Assembly (NCBI RefSeq): GCF_027923405.1
Contig: NZ_BQYI01000001.1
Span: 3,326,501 to 3,390,500 of the forward strand
DNA length: 64,000 bases
From: Paenibacillus sp. YYML68
GTDB lineage: Bacteria > Bacillota > Bacilli > Paenibacillales > NBRC-103111
Direction: 5' to 3'
Part shown: in pieces, positions 44,842 to 53,345 of the stretch
Layout of the letters: the number at the start of each line of letters is the position of its first letter
Numbering within the stretch: position 1 is the first letter of the stretch
The notes under the pieces: model-generated
Seen by the model: only the letters and a program-made list of their open reading frames with translations
Databases searched by the model: none
Told to the model about the DNA's origin: nothing
Translations under genes and position numbers: made by a program

Positions 44842-47292
44842 TTAACCCACTACAATATTCACAAGCTTGCCCTTCACGACGATCACCTTGCGCACCGTCT
44901 TGCCTGCAGTCGCTTCCTTCACCTTATCAAGGCCGAACGCCAGCTCCTGCATCGACGCCTCGTCCGCATCAGCGGCAATCGTCACGCGGTCAGCGATCTT
45001 GCCGTTCACCTGCACGACGATCTCCACCTCATTGTCCACCGTCCAAGCCTCGTCATACGTCGGCCACGCTTCGTACGTCACCGTACCGCTGTGACCGAGC
45101 TTCTCCCACAGCTCCTCGGCGATGTGCGGCGCGAGCGGCGACAACAGCTGCACGAACTGCTCCATCGCCGCCTTCGGCAGACGATCGGTCTTATACGCCT
45201 CGTTGACGAAAATCATCAGCTGGCTGATCGCCGTATTGAAGCGCAGCGCCTCGAAGTCCTCCGTCACCTTCTTGATCGTCCGGTGCCACGTCCGCTTGAA
45301 CGTCTCGCTGCCGAGCTCCTCGTCAGCTGCGATTCGCTCGCTCAGGGAGCCATCCTCGTTGACGAACAAGCGCCATACCCGGTTCAGGAACCGGTAGATG
45401 CCTTCCACGCCGTTCACGTTCCAAGGCTTTGTCGCCTCGAGCGGCCCCATGAACATCTCGTACACACGCAGCGTATCGGCGCCGAATTCCTTCACGATGA
45501 CGTCCGGGTTGATAACGTTGCCGCGCGACTTGCTCATCTTCTCGTTGTTCTCACCGAGAATCATGCCCTGGTTCACGAGCTTGTGGAACGGCTCCTTCGT
45601 GTCGACAACGCCAAGGTCGTACAGCACCTTATGCCAGAAGCGCGCATACAGAAGGTGAAGCACCGCATGCTCCGCACCGCCGATGTACAGGTCAACCGGC
45701 AGCCACTTCTTCTGCAGCTCCTTCGAGCACAGCTCATGATCGTTCTTCGGATCGATGAAGCGCAGGTAGTACCAGCAGCTCCCCGCCCATTGCGGCATCG
45801 TGTTCGTCTCGCGGATCGCCTTCTGGCCGCTCACCGGATCGACCGTCTCGAGCCAGTCCTTCACGTTCGCGAGCGGCGACTCGCCAGTGCCCGACGGCTT
45901 GATCTCATCCACCTGCGGCAGCAGCAGCGGCAGCTGATCCTCCGGCACCGTCGTCATCGTGCCATCCTCCAGATGCAGGATCGGGATCGGCTCACCCCAA
46001 TAGCGCTGACGGCTGAACAGCCAATCGCGCAGACGGTACGTCACTTTGCCTTGACCTTTGCCGTTCTGCTCGAGGAACTCGATCATGCGGCTGATCGCCT
46101 GCTCGTTGCTCAAGCCGTTCAGGAAGTCCGAGTTGACGTGCTCGCCGTCTCCAGCGTATGCTTCCTTCGTCACGTCGCCGCCTTGTACGACCTCCACGAT
46201 CGGCAGGTCAAATTGCTTCGCAAACTCCCAGTCGCGCTGATCGTGCCCCGGTACCGCCATGATCGCGCCTGTCCCGTAGCCAGCGAGGACGTAATCGGCG
46301 ATCCAGATCGGCGTGCGCGCCCCGTTCACCGGGTTGATCGCGTACGCACCTGTGAACACGCCCGTCTTATCCTTCGCGAGATCGGTACGCTCGAGGTCGC
46401 TCTTGCGTGCCGCCTTCTCCTGGTACTCGCGCACCGCATCTGCCTGCTCGGCCGTCGTAATCGCTGCCACGAGCGCATGCTCCGGCGCAAGCACGCAATA
46501 CGTTGCTCCGAACAGCGTATCCGGACGCGTCGTGAACACCTTCAGCCCTTCACCGTCATGTCCTTCGATCGCGAACGTCACCTCGGCGCCCTTCGACTTG
46601 CCGATCCAGTTGCGCTGCATATCCTTGATGCTCTCGGACCAATCGAGCTCCTCGAGATCCTCCAGCAGACGCTCTGCGTACTCGGTAATCTTCAGAATCC
46701 ACTGACGCATCGGCTTGCGGATAACCGGATGGTTACCGCGCTCGCTCTTGCCGTCGATGACCTCCTCGTTCGCCAGCACCGTGCCGAGCGCCGGACACCA
46801 GTTGACGGGAACCTCGTCGACGTAGGCGAGACCTTTTTTGTACAATTGGATAAAAATCCACTGCGTCCACTTGTAATAATCCGGGTCCGTCGTGCTGATC
46901 TCGCGATCCCAATCATACGAGAAGCCGAGCGACTTGATCTGACGGCGGAACGTATCGATGTTCTTGTACGTGAACTCCCGCGGGTCGTTGCCCGTATCGA
47001 GCGCATACTGCTCAGCCGGTAGGCCGAACGCGTCCCAGCCCATCGGGTGCAGCACGTTGTAGCCGCGCATCCGCTTGTAGCGGGAGACGATATCGGTCGC
47101 CGTATACCCCTCCGGGTGTCCAACGTGCAGACCTGCGCCCGACGGGTACGGGAACATGTCCAGCGCGTAGAACTTCGGCTTCGACTCATCCTCCAGCACC
47201 TTGAACGTCTTGTTCGCATCCCAATATTGCTGCCACTTCGGCTCGATCGCCTGCGGCGTGTAGCCCTGCTGTTCCTTCGCTTCGTGTGCCAT
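44842..47292 (-). CDS. leuS: Leucyl-tRNA synthetase
   Basis: An 816-residue class I aminoacyl-tRNA synthetase that charges tRNA-Leu. The HIGH-type motif is in [15 protein letters not shown] near residue 48 and the KMSKS motif in [14 protein letters not shown] near residue 580. The CP1 editing domain lies between them (about 225-420, [19 protein letters not shown]). The C-terminal anticodon-binding and leucine-specific domains follow. The start is the ATG at 47292 ([24 protein letters not shown]), after GAAGGAGG; a longer frame to 47340 would begin inside the leader terminator region. Expression is controlled by the T-box leader upstream. Confidence 0.98.
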   Translation of the reverse strand: MAHEAKEQQGYTPQAIEPKWQQYWDANKTFKVLEDESKPKFYALDMFPYPSGAGLHVGHPEGYTATDIVSRYKRMRGYNVLHPMGWDAFGLPAEQYALDTGNDPREFTYKNIDTFRRQIKSLGFSYDWDREISTTDPDYYKWTQWIFIQLYKKGLAYVDEVPVNWCPALGTVLANEEVIDGKSERGNHPVIRKPMRQWILKITEYAERLLEDLEELDWSESIKDMQRNWIGKSKGAEVTFAIEGHDGEGLKVFTTRPDTLFGATYCVLAPEHALVAAITTAEQADAVREYQEKAARKSDLERTDLAKDKTGVFTGAYAINPVNGARTPIWIADYVLAGYGTGAIMAVPGHDQRDWEFAKQFDLPIVEVVQGGDVTKEAYAGDGEHVNSDFLNGLSNEQAISRMIEFLEQNGKGQGKVTYRLRDWLFSRQRYWGEPIPILHLEDGTMTTVPEDQLPLLLPQVDEIKPSGTGESPLANVKDWLETVDPVSGQKAIRETNTMPQWAGSCWYYLRFIDPKNDHELCSKELQKKWLPVDLYIGGAEHAVLHLLYARFWHKVLYDLGVVDTKEPFHKLVNQGMILGENNEKMSKSRGNVINPDVIVKEFGADTLRVYEMFMGPLEATKPWNVNGVEGIYRFLNRVWRLFVNEDGSLSERIAADEELGSETFKRTWHRTIKKVTEDFEALRFNTAISQLMIFVNEAYKTDRLPKAAMEQFVQLLSPLAPHIAEELWEKLGHSGTVTYEAWPTYDEAWTVDNEVEIVVQVNGKIADRVTIAADADEASMQELAFGLDKVKEATAGKTVRKVIVVKGKLVNIVVG

Positions 47293-47344
47293 GAATGTGC
47301 ATCCTCCTTCTGCTTCTCCACCAACAATCGTTCTGAACACAACA

Positions 47345-47643
47345 AAAAGCCCCCGCCTCTAGCAAACGCTAGGGACGAGAGCTGCTGCTTCCGTGGTACC
47401 ACCCTAGTTGACGCCGGCATGCTTTGCCGATCGTCCACTCGATCCTCTTAACGCGAGGCGCTCGATCCAGCTACTTGTCGTGTCGCACACGGCCGCTTAC
47501 AGCTCCGCTACGACGTTCACCTTCTGGCTCCAAGACGAGTTCGCTTCCTGCCGCTGCCGGTTCGCACCCTCCACCGACTCTCTGCCAAGCGGGCCTGCAA
47601 GCTACTGCTTCTTATCGTTGCCTTCAATCTCCAATTACCCACC
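47345..47643 (-). promoter_or_regulatory. T-box leader of leuS (leucine-specific)
   Basis: The T-box sequence AGGGTGGTACCACGG is present on the minus strand at 47391-47405. Downstream, AGCTCTCGTCCCTAGC and GCTAGAGGCGGGGGCT form the terminator stem, ending in TTTTT near 47345, and the T-box can form the alternative antiterminator. Upstream lie Stem I elements (AGAGAG near 47585, GGTG, GAACCG) and a likely specifier CTC (Leu) in GCGAACTCGTC near 47540. Uncharged tRNA-Leu would stabilise the antiterminator and allow leuS transcription. The specifier was picked by position and context, not by a full fold. Confidence 0.93.
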
Positions 47644-47673
47644 ATTATAGGTGCAACAATTCCCTGATGTCAA
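47644..47673 (-). promoter_or_regulatory. Sigma-A promoter of the leuS leader
   Basis: On the minus strand perfect TTGACA (47668-47673), 18-bp spacer, perfect TATAAT (47644-47649), directly before the T-box leader. Confidence 0.85.
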
Positions 47674-47856
47674 GCTGACAGATAGCTCCGGCCTATCTCA
47701 CCCTGTATGCATTCACCGCTCAGTCCATCTCGAGCCTATTCAAGCCTCGCTAGCTGCTCGGTATCCGGTATTTTCCGGGAAATAGGTCCCCACCACGGTT
47801 ACTCCAGACCGCAACGGATCATACTGTGAATAAAAGGACGCTTGGAGGGATTCCTT

Positions 47857-47952
47857 ATGCGCGGACTCGTCAATGGATTACTGCTATCGCTACCACTATG
47901 GGGCATTATCTTGTGCCTGCTGCAGCTCTTTCTGCATCTGCTCCAGCGCTAG
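47857..47952 (+). CDS. Putative 31-residue hydrophobic peptide
   Basis: A short ORF on the plus strand, beginning MRGLVNGLLLSLPLWG at 47857, preceded by GGAGGGATTCC at good spacing, and ending in LLQR. It encodes one transmembrane-length hydrophobic stretch with a positive charge at each end. It lies in the 780-bp region between the leuS start and the yqeM stop, where no other gene is seen. The upstream CATACTG near 47819 could be a sporulation-type -10. I do not recognise a family. Evidence is only the ribosome site and the coherent composition. Confidence 0.4.
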   Translation: MRGLVNGLLLSLPLWGIILCLLQLFLHLLQR

Positions 47953-48071
47953 AGCAGCGAGCTGCTTGTGCGGGTAGAATGACATGCTGCTATACTTGCT
48001 GTCAGCAACTGCCTTGCGAGCCTACAGGAACGCAGTCCCACTCCTCGCTTACTCACAAGCCCAGCTGATCG

Positions 48072-48866
48072 CTACGGCTTCACCGCCCAGAAGAACAGCC
48101 GCTGCGACTCCTCATCCGGCGCTTCCCACTTGAAATCCGCGTATATCTCTACGCCGACGAAGCCAGCTCGTTCCAATAGCTCCGTCACGAGCTCCTGCGC
48201 GTAAGCACGCTGCATATGCCGCTCGTCCACCCGCACGAACCGATCCTTCACCCCATCATCAGCCGACATGACCGCTCGTTCTTCTTTCACGAATATCGTA
48301 AGGTCATGCTCGATCTCGCAGCGCCCATAATCGAAGTCGCACGTCCAGATGTACGCAACGTCCTCCTCGTTCAGCATGAACGGCTGTGTCTCGAAGTACG
48401 ACCGAAGCTGGTACGTCGAGTGCATATCGAACAGGAACAAGCCCCCGCTCTGCAGCGCGTCATACGTGTGCTGGAACGTAGCTGCAAGGTCCTCCGGCTC
48501 CAGTAAATAGTTCATGCAGTCGCAGAACGACACCACCGACTCCACCTGCCGACCGATCGACCATTCCCGCATATCCTGCTGCAGCAAGAGAAGACTTCCG
48601 CCCGTCTGCGCTCCCGCTCGCTTCTCCGCCTCGTCAGCCTTATTCCGCGCAATCGCCAGCATGTCCTCGGACAAGTCGATGCCGACCACCTCATACCCGA
48701 GCTGCGCCAGCTCGATCGCAAGACGTCCCGTACCGCAGCCAAGATCGACGACCGTCCGCGGCTTGCCATGCCGCTCCCACGCGCTGCTAGCGAAGCGCAG
48801 CCAGTCCTCATAAGGCATATCCTCCATCAGCCGATCGTACACCTGCGAGAATTGCTCATACGCCAT
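48072..48866 (-). CDS. Class I SAM-dependent methyltransferase (YqeM-like)
   Basis: A 264-residue methyltransferase with motif I VVDLGCGTGRLAIELA (about residues 38-53), the acidic loop VVGIDLSEDMLAIAR, motif with QQDMREW, and VVSFCDCMNYLLEPEDL. The C-terminal part has DMHSTYQLRSYFETQPF, typical of the YqeM group found next to rsfS and comER in Bacilli. The substrate is unknown. The start is the ATG at 48866 (MAYEQFSQVYDRLM) after GGGGGCGGTG. It follows the cvfB terminator, so it may be transcribed by read-through. Confidence 0.88.
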   Translation of the reverse strand: MAYEQFSQVYDRLMEDMPYEDWLRFASSAWERHGKPRTVVDLGCGTGRLAIELAQLGYEVVGIDLSEDMLAIARNKADEAEKRAGAQTGGSLLLLQQDMREWSIGRQVESVVSFCDCMNYLLEPEDLAATFQHTYDALQSGGLFLFDMHSTYQLRSYFETQPFMLNEEDVAYIWTCDFDYGRCEIEHDLTIFVKEERAVMSADDGVKDRFVRVDERHMQRAYAQELVTELLERAGFVGVEIYADFKWEAPDEESQRLFFWAVKP

Positions 48867-48898
48867 TGTCACCGCCCCCTTCAGCTTATTTGTCATAT

Positions 48899-48943
48899 AA
48901 AAAAAACCGGCAGCGAGCCGATTACGATTCGCTAGCCGGTTCG
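48899..48943 (-). terminator. Terminator overlapping the end of cvfB
   Basis: On the minus strand AACCGGCTAGCGA pairs with TCGCTGCCGGTT, followed by TTTTTT. The first arm contains the last codons of cvfB. Confidence 0.9.
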
Positions 48944-49830
48944 GCCTCCTGCTTCTCTTCCTTCAAATACGTCCAGCTGCCCTGCTGATACACGAGTCCG
49001 TCCTTCATCAGCTTGCCGAGCGCCCGCTTGAACGCGGACTTGCTCATCCCGAACCGCTGAGTGATCAGATCAGCCGGTGTCTCATCCGAATACGGCATCG
49101 CCCTGTTCGGGCGCTCCATCATGTACGCCAGCAGCTTGGCCGAGTCGTCCTCGCGGCCGACCTCCTTACGCTCGCGCATCGATCCGTTCACATTGCCGTC
49201 CTCGCGGACGAACGTAATGCGCATCTCTACCGTCTCGCCGAGCCGCAAGAGCCGTGTCCGTTCAGTAGCATGAATGAGCCCGATGATGCCGAAGCCGAGC
49301 ACCCCTGCATCACAGACGACGAAGCTGCCCATCTGCAGCGGCTTGTACACACGCGCCTCCACCTTGCGGTTCAGCCAAGACTCAGGAGCGCGCACACATA
49401 GACTGCGAAGCTGGTCCTCTTGGGCGAGTCTGGCGAGCAGTCGTCCCTGCTTATCATGAGACAGGACGACAAATACCTTATCCCCGACCTGCGGATGAAG
49501 CTCCTTCAGCTCTGGTAGCTCGCGGAACGGCAGCAGCAGCTGACGCCCAAGCCCCATCTCGAGGAAGCAGCCGAACCGCGGATGAATGTCCGCGACCTCC
49601 AGCAGCGCCACCTCATCGAGCGTGATGAGCGGCTTACGCATGGTTGCCGAGAGACGGTCCTCCGAGTCGTGGAACAGGAATACGTCGAGCTCCTCACCTA
49701 CCTTGACCTGACCGACCATTTCGCTGTAATGCATGAGCACCTCCTGACTGCCGTTCGTCAAGAAATACCCATAAGGCGACAGCTCACGCCCCACCTTAAC
49801 CGTATGATACGTGCCTGTCACAAAGCTCAT
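48922..49830 (-). CDS. cvfB: S1-domain RNA-binding protein CvfB (YitL-like)
   Basis: A 302-residue protein with tandem S1-type RNA-binding modules (about residues 5-65, 72-135, 150-215) and a C-terminal winged-helix domain (about 225-290, PYSDETPADLITQRFGMSKSAFKRALGKLMKDGLV). This is the CvfB architecture, first described for a Staphylococcus virulence regulator; the molecular role is RNA binding. Its ATG overlaps the rsfS stop by 4 bp (ATGA), so it is translated with rsfS. It replaces nothing in the B. subtilis order but is inserted between rsfS and yqeM. Confidence 0.92.
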   Translation of the reverse strand: MSFVTGTYHTVKVGRELSPYGYFLTNGSQEVLMHYSEMVGQVKVGEELDVFLFHDSEDRLSATMRKPLITLDEVALLEVADIHPRFGCFLEMGLGRQLLLPFRELPELKELHPQVGDKVFVVLSHDKQGRLLARLAQEDQLRSLCVRAPESWLNRKVEARVYKPLQMGSFVVCDAGVLGFGIIGLIHATERTRLLRLGETVEMRITFVREDGNVNGSMRERKEVGREDDSAKLLAYMMERPNRAMPYSDETPADLITQRFGMSKSAFKRALGKLMKDGLVYQQGSWTYLKEEKQEAEPASES

Positions 49831-50174
49831 ACGCGCTCAACTACTTTGGCATCCGACCAGAGCCGTTCAATGTTGTAATACTCCCGATCGTCGCGATGGA
49901 ATACATGCACGACCACATCTCCCAGATCGATCAGCACCCAGCGCGCCGTATCCATCCCTTCCAGACCGCGAACATGTACGCCCTTTTCGTCCGCTCTTTT
50001 GCGAATTTCGGTAGCGATGGCCTGCACCTGCGTTTCCGAGTTTCCGTGGCATATGATGAAGTAGTCGGCGATCAAGGAAATTCCTCGCAAATTCAGTGCG
50101 ATAACATTCATCGCTTTTTTGTCCTCCGCTGCGTCGATGGCAAGCGTCATCAGTTCGTCCGGTTGAATGGCCAT
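49827..50174 (-). CDS. rsfS: Ribosomal silencing factor RsfS
   Basis: A 115-residue protein that binds ribosomal protein L14 and blocks joining of ribosomal subunits when nutrients are scarce. The family signature VIALNLRGISLIADYFIICHGNSETQVQAIATEI and the ending RDDREYYNIERLWSDA are present. Start ATG at 50174 (MAIQPDELMTLAID) after AAAGGGAGGAACA. Overlaps cvfB by 4 bp. Confidence 0.95.
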   Translation of the reverse strand: MAIQPDELMTLAIDAAEDKKAMNVIALNLRGISLIADYFIICHGNSETQVQAIATEIRKRADEKGVHVRGLEGMDTARWVLIDLGDVVVHVFHRDDREYYNIERLWSDAKVVERV

Positions 50175-50258
50175 TCGTGTTCCTCCCTTTAATGTTAGCA
50201 TGTTGTATGGTCTATAAAAGTATAATGCAGCGCAGCTTCAGCTCAATGATGCTACATG

Positions 50259-50852
50259 CTACTGCTCGTTCGTCTCCATCAGCTCGTTCAGCTCAACGAC
50301 CAGCCCATTACGTGCCAGCACCGTTAACGGGTAGATGCGCTTCCCTCGATCCAGCAGCAGACGAATCGTTCCGTCGAACCCTGCGAGCAGCGCCCTCTCG
50401 AGATTATGTTCAGCGATTTCCCGAATCATATGCACGCCCGGATAATCTCGTCCCGGCTCCATATAATCAGCCAGGCAGACGACCTTATCGAGCAGTGTCA
50501 TTCGCTCGCGTCCTGACGTATGGTACCGGATCGCGTCCAGCACTTCCTCGTCGTCAACGCCATATTCCGTCCTCGCGACCCAAGCTCCGGCATGCGCGTG
50601 CCACAGCTCCTTGTCGTAGTCGAGCAGATCCTGCGGCAGGCTGTTCTCACGGATGATGCGCGCCTGCTCATCGACCCGCCAATACTTGCATACGTCGTGC
50701 AGGATAGCGGCAAGCTCTGCCTTGACCGGATCGGAGCCGAACCGCTCGGCGAGCTGGATCGACGTCTCCATCACACCGAGCGTGTGGAGCCATCTTTTCT
50801 CAGGCATCTGCTCCTTCACGGAGGCTATGAGCTGTTCACGATTAAGCTTCAT
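50259..50852 (-). CDS. yqeK: HD-domain Ap4A hydrolase YqeK
   Basis: A 197-residue HD-domain phosphohydrolase. Metal ligands are in KRWLHTLGVMETS, AAILHDVCKYW (the HD pair), WHAHAGAW and IRYHTSGRERM...VVCLADYMEPGRDYPG. YqeK hydrolyses diadenosine tetraphosphate symmetrically to two ADP. The gene overlaps the end of nadD by 11 bp, and its ribosome site GGAGGTGAA lies in nadD, so the two are coupled. yqeK next to nadD is conserved in Firmicutes. Confidence 0.94.
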   Translation of the reverse strand: MKLNREQLIASVKEQMPEKRWLHTLGVMETSIQLAERFGSDPVKAELAAILHDVCKYWRVDEQARIIRENSLPQDLLDYDKELWHAHAGAWVARTEYGVDDEEVLDAIRYHTSGRERMTLLDKVVCLADYMEPGRDYPGVHMIREIAEHNLERALLAGFDGTIRLLLDRGKRIYPLTVLARNGLVVELNELMETNEQ

Positions 50853-51429
50853 ACAGACGATTCACCTCCATATATTCCAGCACGGGATCAGGCACCATAT
50901 AGCGCACGGTGCGACCTGCGGCAACCCGCTCGCGGATCGCCGTCGAGGACAACTCGATTTGCGGCATGTGCACGAGCGTGACAGCTTTCTGAATCTCAGG
51001 CGGTAAGGTGTTGAGCTCGGTCTGGTAACCCGGCCGCTGAAGACCGATGAATGTCACCATCGACACAAGCTCATCGATCTTGAGCCACTTCGGCAAGTAC
51101 TGCACCATATCCGCACCGATAATATAGGAAAACATGTAGTCCGGATGCAGCTCTCTCAGCAAGTGGACCGTCTCGATGCTGTACGAGATGCCGCCCTTAT
51201 CCAGCTCGATTCGGCATTCCCGCAGTTGAGGCTGATCGTGCACGGCCAGACGTACCATCTCAAGCCGCTGCTCGCCCGAAGCGCCCTGCGACTGCGGCTT
51301 GTGCGGCGGAATGTTCGTCGGCATGAACCATACCTCGTCCAGCTCGGCCTGCTCGAGCGCATGCTGCGCCGCAAGCAGATGGCCGATATGGATCGGATCA
51401 AAGGTTCCCCCCATGATGCCAACCTTCAT
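50842..51429 (-). CDS. nadD: Nicotinate-nucleotide adenylyltransferase
   Basis: A 195-residue enzyme that joins nicotinate mononucleotide and ATP to form deamido-NAD, the penultimate NAD step. The nucleotidyltransferase motif GIMGGTFDPIHIGHLLAA is at the N-terminus and the second ATP-binding motif is ELSSTAIRERVAAGRTVRYMVP near residue 165. The start is the ATG at 51429 after GAGGAG; an ATG seven codons earlier lacks a good site. Confidence 0.96.
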   Translation of the reverse strand: MKVGIMGGTFDPIHIGHLLAAQHALEQAELDEVWFMPTNIPPHKPQSQGASGEQRLEMVRLAVHDQPQLRECRIELDKGGISYSIETVHLLRELHPDYMFSYIIGADMVQYLPKWLKIDELVSMVTFIGLQRPGYQTELNTLPPEIQKAVTLVHMPQIELSSTAIRERVAAGRTVRYMVPDPVLEYMEVNRLYEA

Positions 51430-51466
51430 CGGCTTCTCCTCGACTTCCATCTTTTTCTTTATATCA

Positions 51467-51757
51467 TTACGGCAGCTCGATCGTTTTATGGTCCTTCGAT
51501 TCCTTGTACAGAACGATTGTGCTTCCGATGACCTGTACGAGCTCCGAGCCGGAGCCTTCGGCCAGCTCGCGTGCGATCTCGTGACGGTCCTCGTCGTTGT
51601 TGTTGAGCACGGACAGCTTGATCAGCTCGCGTGTTTCGATCGCTTCCTCGATATGGCGAAAAATATGCTCGTTCACGCCGCCCTTGCCGACCTGGAAGAT
51701 CGGGGTCAAGTGGTGCGCGAGGGAGCGCAGATGTCTTTTTTGTTTGCCTGTTAGCAT
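51467..51757 (-). CDS. yhbY: YhbY-family RNA-binding (CRM) protein
   Basis: A 96-residue CRM-domain protein associated with 50S subunit assembly. It starts MLTGKQKRHLRSLAHHLTPIFQVGKGGVNE at 51757 and has the family loop in ELIKLSVLNNNDEDRHEIARELAEGSGSELVQVIGSTIVLYKESK. GAAGGAGA precedes the ATG. It is the first gene after the hairpin island, and a 37-bp gap leads to nadD. Confidence 0.93.
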   Translation of the reverse strand: MLTGKQKRHLRSLAHHLTPIFQVGKGGVNEHIFRHIEEAIETRELIKLSVLNNNDEDRHEIARELAEGSGSELVQVIGSTIVLYKESKDHKTIELP

Positions 51758-51790
51758 AGTGGCGGGTCTCCTTCTCCCATCCCCCTCTTT

Positions 51791-51943
51791 CCCCCTTCTG
51801 TGAAGGGGGAGGACCAGGGCGCTACGCCCCTGGACCCCGTAATGCTGCGAATGAGGGGACGGGGCCTCGTTGATGGTCATGTATGTGGTGGTGATCGCTT
51901 GTCGCCCCGACCCGCTTCAGCATGGGCTGAAGTGGGTCGGGGC
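51791..51943. repeat. Cluster of three GC-rich hairpins upstream of yhbY
   Basis: Three successive inverted repeats: CCCCCTTC/GAAGGGGG (51791-51809), CCAGGG.../...CCCTGG (51814-51833) and a 40-bp element with arms GCCCCGACCC-CTTCAG and CTGAAG-GGGTCGGGGC (51904-51943, 16 paired bases). They fill the leader side of yhbY. No promoter is obvious between them and yhbY. Confidence 0.75.
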
Positions 51944-52076
51944 ACGCTTACGTCGGCGCTCTTACGGGACTTGGTGCCTTCGCATGTGCAAGGTGGGTCC
52001 TGTGGGAGCATGGTGTGCTATGGGTGGTGCAAGGACTCGCTTATGACTGGCGTCATAAAGCTTACTCCGAATGGTG

Positions 52077-52380
52077 GGAAAGCGCCACGGTCCGGCCTTA
52101 CAGGCCTTCGTGGGCTTTCCGCTGTTTTTTCTCGGGTGCTCAGCTTTGGTGCAAGTGCTGGTGCAAAGCGCCACGGTCCGGCCTTGCAGGCCTTCGTGGG
52201 CTTTCCGCAGTTTTTCCCGGGGGTTAGCTTTGGTGCAAGTGCTGGTGGAAAGCGCCACGGTTCGGCCCTGCGGGCCTTCGTGGGCTTTCCGCTGTTTTTT
52301 CTCGGGTGCTCAGCTTTGGTGCAAGTGCTGTGGGAAAGTGCCACGGTTCGGCCTTACAGGCCTTCGTGGGCTTTCCGCGG
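52077..52380. repeat. Four-copy array of an approx. 86-bp hairpin repeat
   Basis: Units begin with CCACGG at 52085, 52171, 52255 and 52341 (steps of 86, 84, 86). Each folds as GGAAAG / CCACG / GGCCT, 3-nt loop, AGGCC / CGTGG / CTTTCC. In the third unit the inner stem is GGCCC...GGGCC, a paired change from GGCCT...AGGCC. On the plus strand units 1 and 3 are followed by TTTTTT. The array abuts the aroE stop codon. The 52 bp to 130 bp on its left (51944-52076) show nothing recognisable. Confidence 0.93.
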
Positions 52381-52389
52381 CTTCAAGCG

Positions 52390-53271
52390 CTAAGCCTTGG
52401 CTGCGGCGGCCTCGAAGGAGGCGAGCACGGCTTCGCGCATGACGGTGACGGGTGCGGGCTGGCCGGTCCAGTATTCGAAGGCGTAAGCGCCTTGATAGAT
52501 GAACATGCCGAGGCCGCTGTGTACGGTTGCGCCTCGCTGGTCACGGGCTTCGCGGAGGAAGCGCGTGACCAGCGGGTTGTAGACCAGGTCGCTCGCGACC
52601 GTGTCCGGTCGTATACAGGAGACATCCATCGGGATGTCGTCGACGTTCGGGTGCATGCCGACCGAAGTATTGTTGACGATGAGTGCAGCTTCAGCGGCGA
52701 GAGCTGGGATGTCGTCGAGGCTGTGGCCGCTGACGCTGGCGAAGGAGCTCATGGAAGCGGCGAGCTCGACGGCTTTTTCCGTTGTACGGTTGGCGATGTA
52801 GATGTGCTCGGTGCCTTCCTTGGCCAGTGCGTAGCCGACGCCGCGAGCAGCGCCGCCTGCCCCGATCATGAGCACCTTGCGGCCGCGGAGCTCGATGCCA
52901 GTCTCTTCCTTCAAGGAGCGGATGTAGCCGATGCCGTCGGTGTTGAAGCCGGTCAGCTTGCCGTCGTCGTTGACGATCGTGTTGACCGCGCCGATCGTGC
53001 GGGCGGCCTCGTCGATATGATCGAGGTAATCCATGACCTCGACCTTGTGCGGCACCGTGACGTTCACGCCGCGGAACTGCAGGGCACGAATGCCTGCGAT
53101 GGCGTCCTTGAGCGTGCCCGGCTTGATGTGGAACGCTCCGTACGCGGCGTTCATTCCGACTGCTTCGAACGCGCGGTTCAGCATAATCGGCGATTTGGAC
53201 TGGCGAATCGGGTCTCCAAACACACCGAAGAACAGCGTATGACTGTCAAGCCTAGACATTGTATTCCCCAT
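52390..53271 (-). CDS. aroE: Shikimate dehydrogenase
   Basis: A 293-residue enzyme reducing 3-dehydroshikimate with NADPH in aromatic amino-acid synthesis. Substrate-binding motifs are GDPIRQSKSPIMLN, VNVTVPHKVEVMDYLD (catalytic Lys), AVNTIVNDDGKLTGFNTDGIGY (catalytic Asp); the NADP domain has VLMIGAGGAARGVGYAL and ANRT. The C-terminal GLGMFIYQGAYAFEYWTG is also typical. The start is 53271 or the ATG at 53259 (MSRLDSHTL). In Bacilli aroE sits between yqeH and yhbY; here the hairpin island separates it from yhbY. Confidence 0.96.
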   Translation of the reverse strand: MGNTMSRLDSHTLFFGVFGDPIRQSKSPIMLNRAFEAVGMNAAYGAFHIKPGTLKDAIAGIRALQFRGVNVTVPHKVEVMDYLDHIDEAARTIGAVNTIVNDDGKLTGFNTDGIGYIRSLKEETGIELRGRKVLMIGAGGAARGVGYALAKEGTEHIYIANRTTEKAVELAASMSSFASVSGHSLDDIPALAAEAALIVNNTSVGMHPNVDDIPMDVSCIRPDTVASDLVYNPLVTRFLREARDQRGATVHSGLGMFIYQGAYAFEYWTGQPAPVTVMREAVLASFEAAAAKA

Positions 53272-53345
53272 TACTCTCGCTCTCCTCTTCTACACTATGC
53301 CGGTTCCGACCTCCCATAAGCCGTACTAGGCACTTTTCTCAACAG

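Noticed and set aside
45091..47022. 643-residue plus-strand frame opposite leuS
   Set aside because: Antisense shadow of leuS, Leu/Arg-rich as expected from reversed codons.
52018..52442. Open frames across the 86-bp array
   Set aside because: The 86/84-bp steps shift the frame between units, and the strong hairpin explains the conservation better.
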